A stretch of DNA of 19,788 nt from Syntrophomonas sp. GTDB lineage: Bacteria > Bacillota > Syntrophomonadia > Syntrophomonadales > Syntrophomonadaceae. The stretch spans positions 5,870 through 25,657 of the forward strand of contig JAQUUV010000008.1 in the NCBI GenBank assembly GCA_028693695.1. Direction: 5' to 3'. The notes beneath the pieces are model-generated. The model saw only the letters and a list, made by a program, of their open reading frames with translations. It was not told the origin of the DNA and searched no databases. Positions 1 to 7,570 of the stretch are shown piece by piece. How positions within the stretch are numbered: position 1 is the first letter of the stretch; each line of letters begins with the position of its first letter. The position numbers and the translations under genes are program-made.

Positions 1-96
1 GGCGTCATCTTTATATTTCATTAAAACAACCTTCTCATTATCCGTTGCGTAAATCTGTTTAGCCTTTCCTTCATACAGCATTTCCCCTGATTTCAT
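1..96 (-). CDS. purC: SAICAR synthetase, N-terminal part (runs off window)
   Basis: Only the first 32 codons lie in the window. The translation begins MKSGEMLYEGKAKQIYATD and continues through VVLMKYKDDA, which is the characteristic N-terminus of phosphoribosylaminoimidazole-succinocarboxamide synthase (EGKAK..Y nucleotide-binding strand, then the KDDAT region). The enzyme joins aspartate to CAIR in de novo purine synthesis in the cytoplasm. The ATG at 96 is preceded by a GGAGG box about 9 bases upstream. It lies 66 bases downstream of purB on the same strand and is probably the third gene of the purE-purB-purC transcript. The identification is firm despite the truncation, because the following gene order is also purine synthesis. 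Confidence 0.93.
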   Translation of the reverse strand, partial: MKSGEMLYEGKAKQIYATDNEKVVLMKYKDDA

Positions 97-162
97 ATAC
101 CTAATCCTCCTATCTTTCTCCAGTTTATGGGTGTCCCCTTGCCTGCTTTGTTACTCTGGGGT

Positions 163-1458
163 CTAATTCAACCCACAGCGTTTGAAAATGTAGTCCACGT
201 TGGACGTATAGATACCAAAATCAAATATTTTTTCAATTTCCTCTATATCTAGTGAAGCCATGACGTTTTGATCTGCCAGCACCAGTTGCTTAAAGTCCAG
301 TTTTTCAGTCCAGCTCTGCATAGCCCGGGTCTGAACAATGCTATAGGCTTTTTCCCTTTGCATCCCTTTACCCACCAAGCTAAGCATAAGTTGCTGGGAA
401 AATACCAGGCCCAGTGTCTTATCTATATTTTGAGCCATGTTGTCTTCATATATTACCAGGCCCTCCATGATTCCAATGAATTTTTGAAGTATGTAGTCCA
501 GTAATACACAACTATCAGGAATAATGACCCGCTCTACCGAAGAATGGGTTAAATCTCTTTCATGCCAGAGGGCCACGTTCTCTAGCGCTGCCAGGGCATT
601 TCCCCGCAGTACCCGGGAAAGCCCGGCTACCCGTTCACTCATCATGGGGTTGCGTTTATGAGGCATGGCCGAGGAGCCTTTCTGCCCCTTCTGGAAGGGT
701 TCCTCTGCTTCTAAAATCTCAGTTCTCTGCAGGTTCCTTATCTCGGTGGCCATTTTTTCCAAGGAACTGGCAATAACCGCCAAGGTAGTCATGAACTGAG
801 CATGACGATCCCGCTGGATCACTTGGGTAGACACGGAACAGGTCTGCAAGCCCAGCTGGTCACAGACATATTCCTCCACCTTCGGGTCGAGGTGGGCAAA
901 ATTGCCGACCGCCCCTGAAATTGCTCCATAGGCAATTACCTGGCGGGCTTGGCAGAGACGTTCAATGTTTCTCTCCAATTCGCTGTACCACAGGGCCATC
1001 TTCAGCCCAAAGGTAGTAGGTTCTCCATGAACTCCATGGGTACGGCCAATGCATAGGGTATATTTATATTGGGCTGCCTTGGCGGCAATAATATTTTTAA
1101 GTTTCTCTAGTTTCTCCAAAATAAGATCAGCCGAATCTCTCATTTGCATAGCCAGGCCAGTATCCAGTATGTCGGATGAAGTCATACCTAAATGTATGTA
1201 TTTGGATTCATCGCCCACATATTCACCCACATTGGTGAGGAAAGCAATAACATCATGCCGAACCTCGGCTTCAATTTCCTGGATACGCGCCACCTCAAAA
1301 TGAGCCCGTTCCTTAATGACCTGCACGGCCTCCTGGGGAATCTTACCCAGGTTTGCCCAAGCTTCGCAAGCAGCGACCTCGATTTTCAACCAGTTATCAA
1401 GCTTGTTCTCTTCTGCCCAGATGGCCCCCATGGCGGGCAGGGTATACCTTGTTATCAT
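163..1458 (-). CDS. purB: Adenylosuccinate lyase
   Basis: This 431-residue protein has the usual length for the bacterial fumarase/aspartase-superfamily PurB. It cleaves SAICAR to AICAR plus fumarate and adenylosuccinate to AMP plus fumarate. Visible marks are RHDV near residue 67 (conserved His), the TSSDILDT substrate loop at 93-100, GRTHG at 138-142 with the catalytic His141, and the superfamily signature GSSAMPHKRNP at 261-271 carrying the mobile-loop catalytic serine. Its ATG overlaps the purE stop as ATGA, with an AGGAGGAG ribosome site inside the end of purE, so the two are translationally coupled. No truncation or missing active-site residue is seen. Confidence 0.97.
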   Translation of the reverse strand: MITRYTLPAMGAIWAEENKLDNWLKIEVAACEAWANLGKIPQEAVQVIKERAHFEVARIQEIEAEVRHDVIAFLTNVGEYVGDESKYIHLGMTSSDILDTGLAMQMRDSADLILEKLEKLKNIIAAKAAQYKYTLCIGRTHGVHGEPTTFGLKMALWYSELERNIERLCQARQVIAYGAISGAVGNFAHLDPKVEEYVCDQLGLQTCSVSTQVIQRDRHAQFMTTLAVIASSLEKMATEIRNLQRTEILEAEEPFQKGQKGSSAMPHKRNPMMSERVAGLSRVLRGNALAALENVALWHERDLTHSSVERVIIPDSCVLLDYILQKFIGIMEGLVIYEDNMAQNIDKTLGLVFSQQLMLSLVGKGMQREKAYSIVQTRAMQSWTEKLDFKQLVLADQNVMASLDIEEIEKIFDFGIYTSNVDYIFKRCGLN

Positions 1459-1979
1459 TTTTGCTCCTCCTTATGTTGAAGATACTTTTTAATACCTAAG
1501 TCTTTAAGTTGCCGGTCTTTTTCCAGGACATCTTCTGCCATCTTCTGTCGGTAAAGCATGAGCTTTTCCCTTAAGCCTTCATCTTTGAGGGCAAGTATTT
1601 GCAGGGCCAGAAGAGCTGCATTGGCGCTGCCGTTAATGGCCACCGTGGCTACTGGGATACCCTTCGGCATCTGTACGATTGAATAAAGGGAATCCACTCC
1701 TGATAAGGTACTGGTCTTTATCGGGACTCCGATAACTGGCAGAATGGTATAGGCGGCAATGACTCCGGGTAGGTGAGCAGCTCCCCCTGCTCCAGCAATA
1801 ATCACCTCTACTCCACACTCGGCAGCGGTCAGAGCATATTCCGCGGTTTCTTTGGGTAAACGATGAGCAGAACATACGGTAAGATCATAATTAACTCTGA
1901 AATCTTCTAATACATCGACGGCTTCCTTCATAATCGGAAGATCCGAATCGCTACCCATAATAATTCCTACAGTTGGCAT
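1455..1979 (-). CDS. purE: N5-CAIR mutase (PurE class I)
   Basis: This 174-residue protein is a typical class I PurE, which moves the carboxyl group of N5-CAIR to give CAIR. The active-site blocks are present: GSDSD at 9-13 (nucleotide phosphate binding), SAHR at 37-40 with the catalytic His, and GAGGAAHLPG at 63-72. PurE works downstream of PurK, which is not in the window. It is the first gene of the purE-purB-purC unit, and a leader of roughly 240 bases with a ykkC-family aptamer and terminator precedes it. The ATG at 1979 has an AGGGGTG site upstream. Identification is very secure. Confidence 0.97.
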   Translation of the reverse strand: MPTVGIIMGSDSDLPIMKEAVDVLEDFRVNYDLTVCSAHRLPKETAEYALTAAECGVEVIIAGAGGAAHLPGVIAAYTILPVIGVPIKTSTLSGVDSLYSIVQMPKGIPVATVAINGSANAALLALQILALKDEGLREKLMLYRQKMAEDVLEKDRQLKDLGIKKYLQHKEEQK

Positions 1980-2021
1980 TCAATATCCACACCCCTCTAA
2001 ACTATTTAGAAATTCTCTTCA

Positions 2022-2082
2022 GAAAAACAAATATTTAAGCCCAGATGGACAGGTTCGTAAACGAAACCTATCCGCCTGGGCT
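2022..2082 (-). terminator. Riboswitch-controlled intrinsic terminator before purE
   Basis: Read on the minus strand, AGCCCAG (2082-2076) pairs with CTGGGCT (2044-2038). An inner 9-bp helix GGATAGGTT / AACCTGTCC and a short UUUA loop complete the hairpin. A T-rich tract ending in TTTGTTTTTC follows at about 2022-2037. The 5' arm uses the GCCC of the conserved aptamer 3' end, so aptamer folding and terminator formation should exclude each other. That arrangement fits an ON switch in which ligand binding permits read-through into purE. Confidence 0.82.
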
Positions 2083-2182
2083 TTTATCCCTATACGGTGT
2101 AGCGCCGTGGCGCCTGTGTCACTCGGACCTGTCCATGTTGAACCCATGCGGAACCCTAGACACACTTTCGCGTTTCTCGCAT
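2066..2182 (-). promoter_or_regulatory. ykkC-family riboswitch aptamer, probably PRPP subtype (2b)
   Basis: The minus strand shows the ykkC consensus blocks in order: TCTAGGGTTCCG at 2160-2149, ACAGGTCCGAGTGACA at about 2132-2117, a GCGC-CACG-GCGC hairpin at about 2112-2101, then ACACCG and GGGATAAAAGCCC at 2090-2078. GAAAC (about 2176-2172) can pair with GTTTC downstream to close a P1 stem. ykkC RNAs split into guanidine-I, ppGpp, PRPP and nucleotide-diphosphate subtypes; the PRPP class is the one found before purine synthesis genes, so placement upstream of purE-purB-purC argues for PRPP. The family call is seen in sequence; the ligand call is inference from context. I see no guanine aptamer in tandem. 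Confidence 0.82.
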
Positions 2183-2222
2183 ATTAGGGACTTTATTAGC
2201 CCCTTAATTCATTTATAACCTG

Positions 2223-2251
2223 ATATTAACAAAGCTTTTCACCGGTGTCAA
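2223..2251 (-). promoter_or_regulatory. Sigma-A promoter of the purE-purB-purC unit
   Basis: On the minus strand a perfect -35 TTGACA (2251-2246) and a -10 TAATAT (2228-2223) are separated by 17 bases. Transcription would begin near 2216, about 35 bases before the ykkC aptamer and about 237 bases before the purE start. Confidence 0.85.
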
Positions 2252-2319
2252 CTTTAGTCGATTGGAGGAAGGCAACTTATCTATCCAAAGCTTATAGTCA
2301 AACACCCATCCCCGTTTGG

Positions 2320-2493
2320 TTATATGCTCTCCAGGCAAGCTTTTAGGTCGTTGATTTCCTCATGTAAGCGCAGAGCTTCCTCCCTGAGATCTGGTTCAGG
2401 ACAGTTGAGCAACTGTGCAAATTCAGCTCCACTTTGAAGTTCATCTAACCGGGCAACCATACCTCCTACAAGCTGTCTTATTGAATAATCCAT
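2320..2493 (-). CDS. Small uncharacterised protein, 57 residues
   Basis: This ORF encodes 57 residues starting MDYSIRQLVGGMVARLDELQ and ending KACLESI. It has an ATG at 2493 with a GGAGGGAG ribosome site about 11 bases upstream. The protein is acidic, strongly helical in character (leucine and glutamate heptad-like spacing in the second half, about residues 35-57) and has no signal peptide or membrane segment. Two cysteines occur, at residues 31 and 52. I do not recognise the family. It ends about 70 bases before the purE promoter on the same strand and is divergent from the GerMN lipoprotein gene. The good ribosome site and normal codon use support a real gene, but no function can be assigned. 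Confidence 0.6.
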   Translation of the reverse strand: MDYSIRQLVGGMVARLDELQSGAEFAQLLNCPEPDLREEALRLHEEINDLKACLESI

Positions 2494-2550
2494 GCCAACA
2501 CTCTCCCTCCTTAGATATTTTGCCAGAAACAGCGACTTATAAACCTGGCT

Positions 2551-2602
2551 GAATAATCTTGCCAGTAACTTAATTATTTCCTTATTTTATGCAAGATTAT
2601 TC
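2551..2602. repeat. Perfect 12-bp inverted repeat in divergent intergenic region
   Basis: GAATAATCTTGC at 2551-2562 is matched exactly by its complement GCAAGATTATTC at 2591-2602, with 28 AT-rich bases between. It sits between the divergent 57-residue gene and the lipoprotein gene, where a shared operator would be expected. It could equally be an RNA hairpin in the lipoprotein leader. No T-run follows, so a terminator is unlikely. Confidence 0.55.
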
Positions 2603-2671
2603 CTGCAATTTGCTATTATATAAAAAGAACTATTTTGGGATGGTAATCTTATAAAGAAAGGATGTTAGATT

Positions 2672-3253
2672 ATGAAGAAACAAGCCCTAGTAATATCATT
2701 ACTACTATGCCTGTTTATCGTTGCAACGGTACTCAGCGGCTGTAACAAAACACCCGGGGGGCAAACACCTGCGGATCCGAATACAACTTCCCAGAGCCCT
2801 GCTACTGAACAAAATACATTCGCAATCGAAAAGATAACCCTCTATTTCAGTGATGACCAGGCTATGTACCTCTTACCGGAAAGCAGAGAAATCAAGATTC
2901 AGAAGGATACTAAGACTGAAACCTCGATTGCTGAGGCGATTGTAAATGAACTCATCGCCGGGCCTACTGACACGAAACTGAGAGCCACAATCCCCAAGGA
3001 AACGAAATTACGTTCCTTTAAAATCATTGACCAGATCGCTTATGTAGACTTCAGCGAGGAAATCAGGCGCAACCACCCTGGAGGCAGTTCCGGGGAATCA
3101 ATGACCCTGAACTCTATCGTTAACTCCCTGACCGAACTCACCGGAATTAAAAAGGTACAAATCATGATTAACGGCGAAAAAGTGGATACTCTAGTAGGGC
3201 ACGAAGATTTGAGTCAACCCCTGAGCAGAAATGAGAGCATTATTAAGAAATAG
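2672..3253 (+). CDS. GerMN-domain lipoprotein
   Basis: This 193-residue exported lipoprotein has a lysine start, a hydrophobic stretch at about 6-20 and a lipobox LSGC with the lipidated cysteine at residue 24. A Pro/Thr/Ser-rich linker follows to about residue 50. The remainder (about 52-165) matches the GerMN fold: an opening strand ITLYFSDDQAMYLLPE, then SIAEAIVNELIAGP, TIPKETKLRSFKI, a YVDFSEE strand, and LNSIVNSLTEL followed by VQIMINGEKVDTL. GerMN domains occur in the spore protein GerM and in LpqB-like lipoproteins; they are structural and no catalytic role is known. The ATG at 2672 has an AAAGGA site. It is a single-gene unit with a hairpin after its stop. A sporulation link is possible but not shown. 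Confidence 0.86.
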   Translation: MKKQALVISLLLCLFIVATVLSGCNKTPGGQTPADPNTTSQSPATEQNTFAIEKITLYFSDDQAMYLLPESREIKIQKDTKTETSIAEAIVNELIAGPTDTKLRATIPKETKLRSFKIIDQIAYVDFSEEIRRNHPGGSSGESMTLNSIVNSLTELTGIKKVQIMINGEKVDTLVGHEDLSQPLSRNESIIKK

Positions 3254-3265
3254 TCTATAAAATAG

Positions 3266-3292
3266 TAAGTGGGGTGCCAAGCACCCCACTTA
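3266..3292 (+). terminator. Hairpin terminator after the GerMN lipoprotein
   Basis: A 12-bp perfect stem, built on AAGTGGGGTGC (3267-3277) and GCACCCCACTT (3281-3291), encloses a CAA loop and starts 12 bases past the stop codon. The following plus-strand tract (ATTCCTAAAT) is poor in T. Termination on plus may therefore be incomplete, and the hairpin could also serve the minus-strand manC remnant, on whose side TACTATTTTAT follows. Confidence 0.65.
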
Positions 3293-3295
3293 TTC

Positions 3296-3690
3296 CTAAA
3301 TACAATCCGATCCTCGCCTTTGCAATTCTCCAACAATTTCTTTGACCCGCTATGTCTCGTTTAGTGGACTTATCAAAAGAGCATCGGTGGTGTCAATAAT
3401 AGCTACCGCTTCCATACCTCCACAGCGATCAGCCGATGTCCCCCATAAATAAGACAGTCTTTCCTATTAATAATAATTTGCTCCCCATAGACCACATTAC
3501 CCTCCTGGCCTTTTGGACTGAGATCAAACACACTCTGTCAGCTACCCAAATCTCTCCAACCAAAAGAAGCAGGTATCGCATAAGCTCGATCGGTCTGTTC
3601 CATAACTGCATAGTCAATTGACTGCTGCCAATAGTTATCGAAAAGACTTGTAATCTCTTCTAATTCTATGGGAAAATTAAGTTGGATGTG
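3296..3690 (-). pseudogene. Decayed 3' fragment of a second mannose-1-phosphate guanylyltransferase (manC)
   Basis: Bases 3296 to about 3630 align in the same orientation with the 3' end of the intact manC at 8129 to about 8465, with roughly nine in ten bases identical by eye. Readable minus-strand protein includes SIDYAVMEQTDRAYAIPASFGW and, past the lesions, NVVYGEQIIIN and DCLIYGGHRLIAV. At 3538-3540 the conserved Trp of GSWQSV has become TGA. Relative to manC, one base is missing near 3419, which shifts the frame. The 5' two thirds (nucleotidyltransferase core) are absent. Upstream, reading as LEEITSLFDNYWQQ, it no longer matches the manC copy at the nucleotide level. The source was therefore a close paralogue rather than an exact copy of the neighbour. 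It is not expected to be functional. Confidence 0.88.
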
Positions 3691-3714
3691 ATCATTTCAA
3701 TAAAGAGAGGTTTT

Positions 3715-4359
3715 ATGGATACTAAAGTTATTGCAATTTTTGATTTTGATGGAACAATTACAAGAGGAGATAGTCTATTTCCATTCCTGAAATATGCAGT
3801 TGGAAGAAGATACTTCTACTTTGGTATCATGAAACTGAGCTTTGTTTTTTTAAAATTCCTCCTACGGATTATCACAAATCACGAGGCTAAACAAAAGGTG
3901 CTTGCATATTATTTATCTGGAAAGACGCCTGAGGAATTGGAGCAAGTAGGTGTTAAATTCGCCGAGAAAATTAATCAAATGGTTAAACCTGAGGCATTAC
4001 GCAGGATACAATGGCATCAAGATGCGGATCACATAACCGTGCTGGCAAGCGCTTCGCTGGAAATATATCTTAAACCATGGGCTATAGCTAATTCTTTTGA
4101 CTATATATATACAACCCATTTGGCTGTTGACGCCGATGGCAAGATAACCGGGTATTTCGAAGGTGAGAATTGTTATGGGGTTGAAAAATTAAGACGTGTC
4201 CTTGCTCTGATTAAAAAAAGAAGTGATTACCTCGTTTATATGTATGGTGATAGCAAAGGAGACAGGGAATTGCTGGAATATGCAGATGTTTCATATTATA
4301 AAACCTTCGAAAATCCAATTAAAACTTTATACGAACCGAAACAAGATGTTCTAATTTAA
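3715..4359 (+). CDS. HAD subfamily IB phosphatase (SerB-like)
   Basis: This 214-residue cytoplasmic HAD hydrolase has motif I FDFDGT at residues 9-14 (nucleophile Asp10, acid Asp12), motif II in LASAS, a C-terminal lysine region and motif IV GDSKGDRE supplying the Mg2+ aspartates. The helical cap (about 20-90) is rich in Phe and other hydrophobic residues, which suits a lipid-linked substrate. I chose ATG 3715 because AAAGAGAGG lies just upstream; a TTG at 3682 would add 11 residues that look unlike the family. It is followed 66 bases later by an Rv3806c-like UbiA gene. Since UbiA enzymes of that type make polyprenyl-phospho-5-phosphoribose, a likely role is removing the 5-phosphate. That substrate is inference; the HAD-IB fold is clear. 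Confidence 0.85.
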   Translation: MDTKVIAIFDFDGTITRGDSLFPFLKYAVGRRYFYFGIMKLSFVFLKFLLRIITNHEAKQKVLAYYLSGKTPEELEQVGVKFAEKINQMVKPEALRRIQWHQDADHITVLASASLEIYLKPWAIANSFDYIYTTHLAVDADGKITGYFEGENCYGVEKLRRVLALIKKRSDYLVYMYGDSKGDRELLEYADVSYYKTFENPIKTLYEPKQDVLI

Positions 4360-4425
4360 TGCCCTGTAATATATCGTCACCTAGTATAATCTTTATATCG
4401 AGGAAGGGAGAATTGGCAATTAAAA

Positions 4426-5301
4426 ATGGCATATTTAAAACTGCTGAGAATCAACCAGTGGATCAAGAATTTTTTTGTCTTTATTCCTTTAATCTTTTCC
4501 TTAAACCTTTTTAACCTACCAATACTCGAAAAATCTCTTGAGGGTTTTATCTGCTTTTGCTTAATGAGTAGCAGTGTTTACATATTCAACGATATTAAAG
4601 ATATTGAACAGGATAAAGTCCATCCCAGGAAGAAATTCCGTCCTATAGCCGCTGGTCAGATCTCACCTAGGATTGCCAGCATGATAATGGTAATTCTAAT
4701 TATATTAAGTCTCGGATTGGCAATTCACTTTACTCCTAATGCCTTCACAATCGTTCTTGTCTTGTATCTGCTAAATAATATACTTTATACCATTTGGGTT
4801 AAACACATAGTAATATTGGATGTTATGTCTCTGTCTTTAGGGTTTTTCTTGAGGGTCTATTCGGGTGCAGTTGTTATTAGAGTAGAGGCTTCTGACTGGC
4901 TTTTGATTTTCACTGCACTGCTCACTCTATTCTTGGGTTTCGGTAAGCGGAGAAGTGAACTTGAGCTTATAAAAGACGCGGTTGATCATCGGACGGTTCT
5001 GCAATACTATAGCATTAAATACATTGACCAAATGATTGGAATTGTGACGGCAGGACTTATTTTGGCCTATATGCTCTATACATTGTCTCCCGAGACTGTT
5101 GAACACTTTGGAACAAAGGGGCTTGTTTTGACCGTTCCGTTTGTGCTTTACGGGGTTTTTCGGTATCTTTATCTTATATATGTTAAATCAGAAGGCGAGG
5201 ATCCAACAAAGCTTTCCTACCAAGACAAGCCGATATTGATCACAGTAGTTATCTGGTTAATTGCCGTAATTGCAATAATTTACTGCGGGGTGTTAACTTG
5301 A
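4426..5301 (+). CDS. UbiA-family polyprenyl-phosphate phosphoribosyltransferase-like protein
   Basis: This 291-residue membrane protein has about eight to nine helices. The first UbiA aspartate motif is NDIKDIEQD at 55-63, followed by HPRKKFRPIAAGQI (66-79). This HP.K.FRPIAAG block is typical of the Rv3806c (DPPR synthase) branch, which transfers 5-phosphoribose from PRPP to decaprenyl phosphate, rather than of the quinone or heme branches. The second region GFGKRRSEL (171-179) and HRTVLQYYSIKYID (188-201) also fits that branch. The ATG has a GGAAGGGAG site about 15 bases upstream. Its stop overlaps the TTG start of the next gene (TTGA), so translation is coupled. The branch is assigned from sequence; the lipid and sugar used in this organism are not known. 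Confidence 0.87.
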   Translation: MAYLKLLRINQWIKNFFVFIPLIFSLNLFNLPILEKSLEGFICFCLMSSSVYIFNDIKDIEQDKVHPRKKFRPIAAGQISPRIASMIMVILIILSLGLAIHFTPNAFTIVLVLYLLNNILYTIWVKHIVILDVMSLSLGFFLRVYSGAVVIRVEASDWLLIFTALLTLFLGFGKRRSELELIKDAVDHRTVLQYYSIKYIDQMIGIVTAGLILAYMLYTLSPETVEHFGTKGLVLTVPFVLYGVFRYLYLIYVKSEGEDPTKLSYQDKPILITVVIWLIAVIAIIYCGVLT

Positions 5302-6491
5302 CGGCTTTAGTAAGAAAGTATAATTTAATAATCTGCTTGTATAGAATAATAAATAACCGAAAAGCGCAAATTGCTAATGCTTCGGAAATGGTTGTGCCAG
5401 GCCTGGTTCAAAAGATATGGCAACAGGTTTCAATCAAGGATTTAACTGTAGCTAAAGAAATCGCTTCCTTGAAAAAGCCAAATTTTCGTGTGGAGAAATT
5501 AATCAAAAAACAACTTAAAATAGACTCCGTACAATTTCTGGCTCACGCTTCAGTAGGCATTGTGTATAAGGCAGATGTCGAGGGCCGAGCTTATGCCATA
5601 AAGGTTAAGCACCCAGGGATTGAGAAAACATTAACCCAGGATATGCTGTTTCTAAAAAGACTTGTGAAGGTCTTGTCTATCTGGCTTCCAGAGGATATTA
5701 AACACAACCTGCATTCTATAATTGAAGATGTCATCTATGAAATAAGAGGAGAGTCCGATTATATAAAGGAAACTGTCAACCATCAATACTTCTATGAAAC
5801 ATTGATTGATGAAGAAATCATAATTCCGGCTCTTAACCTACAATATTGCTCCGACAACATTATTGTTAGTGAATACTCCCCGGGGCAACCCTTAACTAGT
5901 TTTTGGGCCAGTGCCAATATAGTTGAAAAACGATGGTTCCTTGATACCTATCATAGATTCATTCTAATGAATCTGCTTTACTGCGGCAAGATTCATGCCG
6001 ATCCTCATCCATACAATTTTTTAATTGAAACGGACCGAGAGAATAAAAAACGACTTGTAGTTATGGATTTTGGCTGTGTCAAAGAATACTCGGCGGAATT
6101 TATTATAGCATTAAGGGATTTGCTTCAAGCCGTAAAGACGGAAATAATTGATGAAGAAGAAATAATAGCATTATTAATAAAATTGGGGATTGAAAATAGT
6201 TGTCTGGAATACTACCACCCCGTAATTGGCTGGCTAACCCAGGTTATCTTGGAACCTTATTGTGAAAATCGAGATATAAAATACAGCGATTGGAATATAG
6301 ATTATAAGATATCCACCATATTGAGCTCTCGAGTGTGGGAAAAGCCACTCTCGTTTTCAGCTGATCTATTATATTTATTTCGGGTTTATGATGCCTTAAT
6401 TTCTTATTGGCAACAAGCTAATGTTCCAATAAACTGGTATAAAATCATTCAACCAATTTTAGGAGGTTTAAGTATAAATGAAAACATCTAA
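5298..6491 (+). CDS. ABC1/UbiB (COQ8/AarF)-type atypical kinase-like protein, short form
   Basis: This 397-residue protein carries the UbiB core: alanine-rich nucleotide loop ASVGIVYKA at 84-92, ATP lysine at Lys102 in AIKVKHPG, a helix with EIRGESDY (148-155), catalytic-loop variant HADPHPYN (233-240) and metal-binding DFG at 257-259. UbiB proteins have ATPase rather than clear protein-kinase activity and act on lipid pathways such as ubiquinone synthesis. Here the N-terminal KxGQ motif is not evident, and the C-terminal transmembrane hairpin of full-length UbiB (about 540 residues) is missing. The TTG start overlaps the UbiA stop and is preceded by GGGGTG. Its 3' end overlaps the DUF362 gene by 14 bases. 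Its position between a UbiA enzyme and a flippase-like gene suggests a lipid-linked role, which is inference. Confidence 0.82.
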   Translation: MTALVRKYNLIICLYRIINNRKAQIANASEMVVPGLVQKIWQQVSIKDLTVAKEIASLKKPNFRVEKLIKKQLKIDSVQFLAHASVGIVYKADVEGRAYAIKVKHPGIEKTLTQDMLFLKRLVKVLSIWLPEDIKHNLHSIIEDVIYEIRGESDYIKETVNHQYFYETLIDEEIIIPALNLQYCSDNIIVSEYSPGQPLTSFWASANIVEKRWFLDTYHRFILMNLLYCGKIHADPHPYNFLIETDRENKKRLVVMDFGCVKEYSAEFIIALRDLLQAVKTEIIDEEEIIALLIKLGIENSCLEYYHPVIGWLTQVILEPYCENRDIKYSDWNIDYKISTILSSRVWEKPLSFSADLLYLFRVYDALISYWQQANVPINWYKIIQPILGGLSINENI

Positions 6492-7566
6492 AGTCTACGT
6501 TATAAAAACAACCCCTTCTACGGTTCTTGAAGATTATGAGATGCTTCTAAAGAAAGCGGAAGTCAACAAAGTACTAAACCCCAATGCCTCCACTATACTC
6601 AAAGACAATATTTCCTGGCACTTTCCTTATTTAAGTGCCAATACTACACCTTGGCAACTAGAAGGAACGATTAGTGGATTAAGAAAGCTTGGTTTCCAAG
6701 ACTTAAGCTGTGTGCAGAACAGAACCGTTGTTACCAATACCTACAAGGGAGAAAAGTTAAACAAGTACCGTCCAATTTTTGATAAGTATAACATTCCGGT
6801 CTTATATAATTTTAAGGATGAGGATATGAAATGGGTAGAATACCAGCCCAAAGCCAAGATGCTAGTGTTGGACAAGGTTTTTCCCGAAGGAATACGTATC
6901 CCTGACTATTTCTTCGGAAAGAACGTAGTTCACCTTCCAACCATGAAATGTCATATATACACTACTACGACCGGGGCCATGAAAAATGCGTTTGGTGGTC
7001 TATTAAATACCAGGAGACATTATACCCACAGCGTTATTCATGAGACGCTAGTTGACCTTTTAACAATTCAGAAGGAGATTCATAAAGGTATTTTTGCGGT
7101 AATGGATGGCACGGTCTGTGGCAATGGGCCTGGACCTAGAACCATGATTCCGATTGAAAAAGACTATATCTTGGCTAGCAGCGACCAGGTAGCTATCGAT
7201 GCGGTAGCAGCAAATATGATGGGTTTTGACCCCATGTCACTGGATTACATCAGGTTAAGCCACGAAAACGGCCTAGGGATAGGAAGGATAGAAGAAATAG
7301 ATATCGTGGGAGAGAGTATAAAAGATATCAACTTCGGGTTTCATGTTGGCAACAATGTAGCCAGTTTATTCGGAAGCCTACTCTGGTTTAGCCCCTTAAA
7401 AATATTACAAAACTTTTTTTTCCGGACACCCCTGGTAAATCTCTTTATATTTGGTTCCTTCTTTTACCATGATTATCTGTGGTGGCCTACCAAAGGGAAA
7501 AAGCGGATGGAATATGTTCGCAAGAACTTTCAATGGGGCCAATTATTTGACAAATATGAGGAGTGA
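6478..7566 (+). CDS. DUF362 domain protein
   Basis: This 362-residue protein shows the DUF362 pattern: HLPTMKCHIYTTTTGAMKN (152-170), AFGGLLNTRRHYTH (171-184), a VMDGTVCGNGPGP block (208-220), then ASSDQVAIDAVAANMMGFDP (233-252). Many DUF362 proteins carry ferredoxin-like cysteine clusters; this one has none. The C-terminal part (about 295-340) has hydrophobic and aromatic stretches (LLWFSPLKIL, NLFIFGSFFYHDYLWW) that may associate with the membrane. DUF362 has no settled biochemical function. A strong AGGAGG site lies within the end of the UbiB-like gene, with a 14-base overlap. The membership is secure; the function is unknown. Confidence 0.84.
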   Translation: MKTSKVYVIKTTPSTVLEDYEMLLKKAEVNKVLNPNASTILKDNISWHFPYLSANTTPWQLEGTISGLRKLGFQDLSCVQNRTVVTNTYKGEKLNKYRPIFDKYNIPVLYNFKDEDMKWVEYQPKAKMLVLDKVFPEGIRIPDYFFGKNVVHLPTMKCHIYTTTTGAMKNAFGGLLNTRRHYTHSVIHETLVDLLTIQKEIHKGIFAVMDGTVCGNGPGPRTMIPIEKDYILASSDQVAIDAVAANMMGFDPMSLDYIRLSHENGLGIGRIEEIDIVGESIKDINFGFHVGNNVASLFGSLLWFSPLKILQNFFFRTPLVNLFIFGSFFYHDYLWWPTKGKKRMEYVRKNFQWGQLFDKYEE

Positions 7567-7570
7567 AGAA

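Noticed and set aside
2066..2182. Guanidine-I or ppGpp riboswitch identity for the ykkC-family aptamer
   Set aside because: The family match alone cannot exclude these, but guanidine-I aptamers precede transport or urea-type genes and ppGpp ones precede amino-acid genes. Purine genes directly downstream favour PRPP.
3436..3621. Short open frames on both strands over the manC remnant
   Set aside because: They are frames left open by chance in decayed manC sequence and have no ribosome sites.
7451..7570. Longer start for the SMR-like protein
   Set aside because: The extension lies wholly inside the DUF362 coding sequence in another frame, lacks a ribosome site and is not hydrophobic. The ATG at 7571 with GAGGAG fits the family length.
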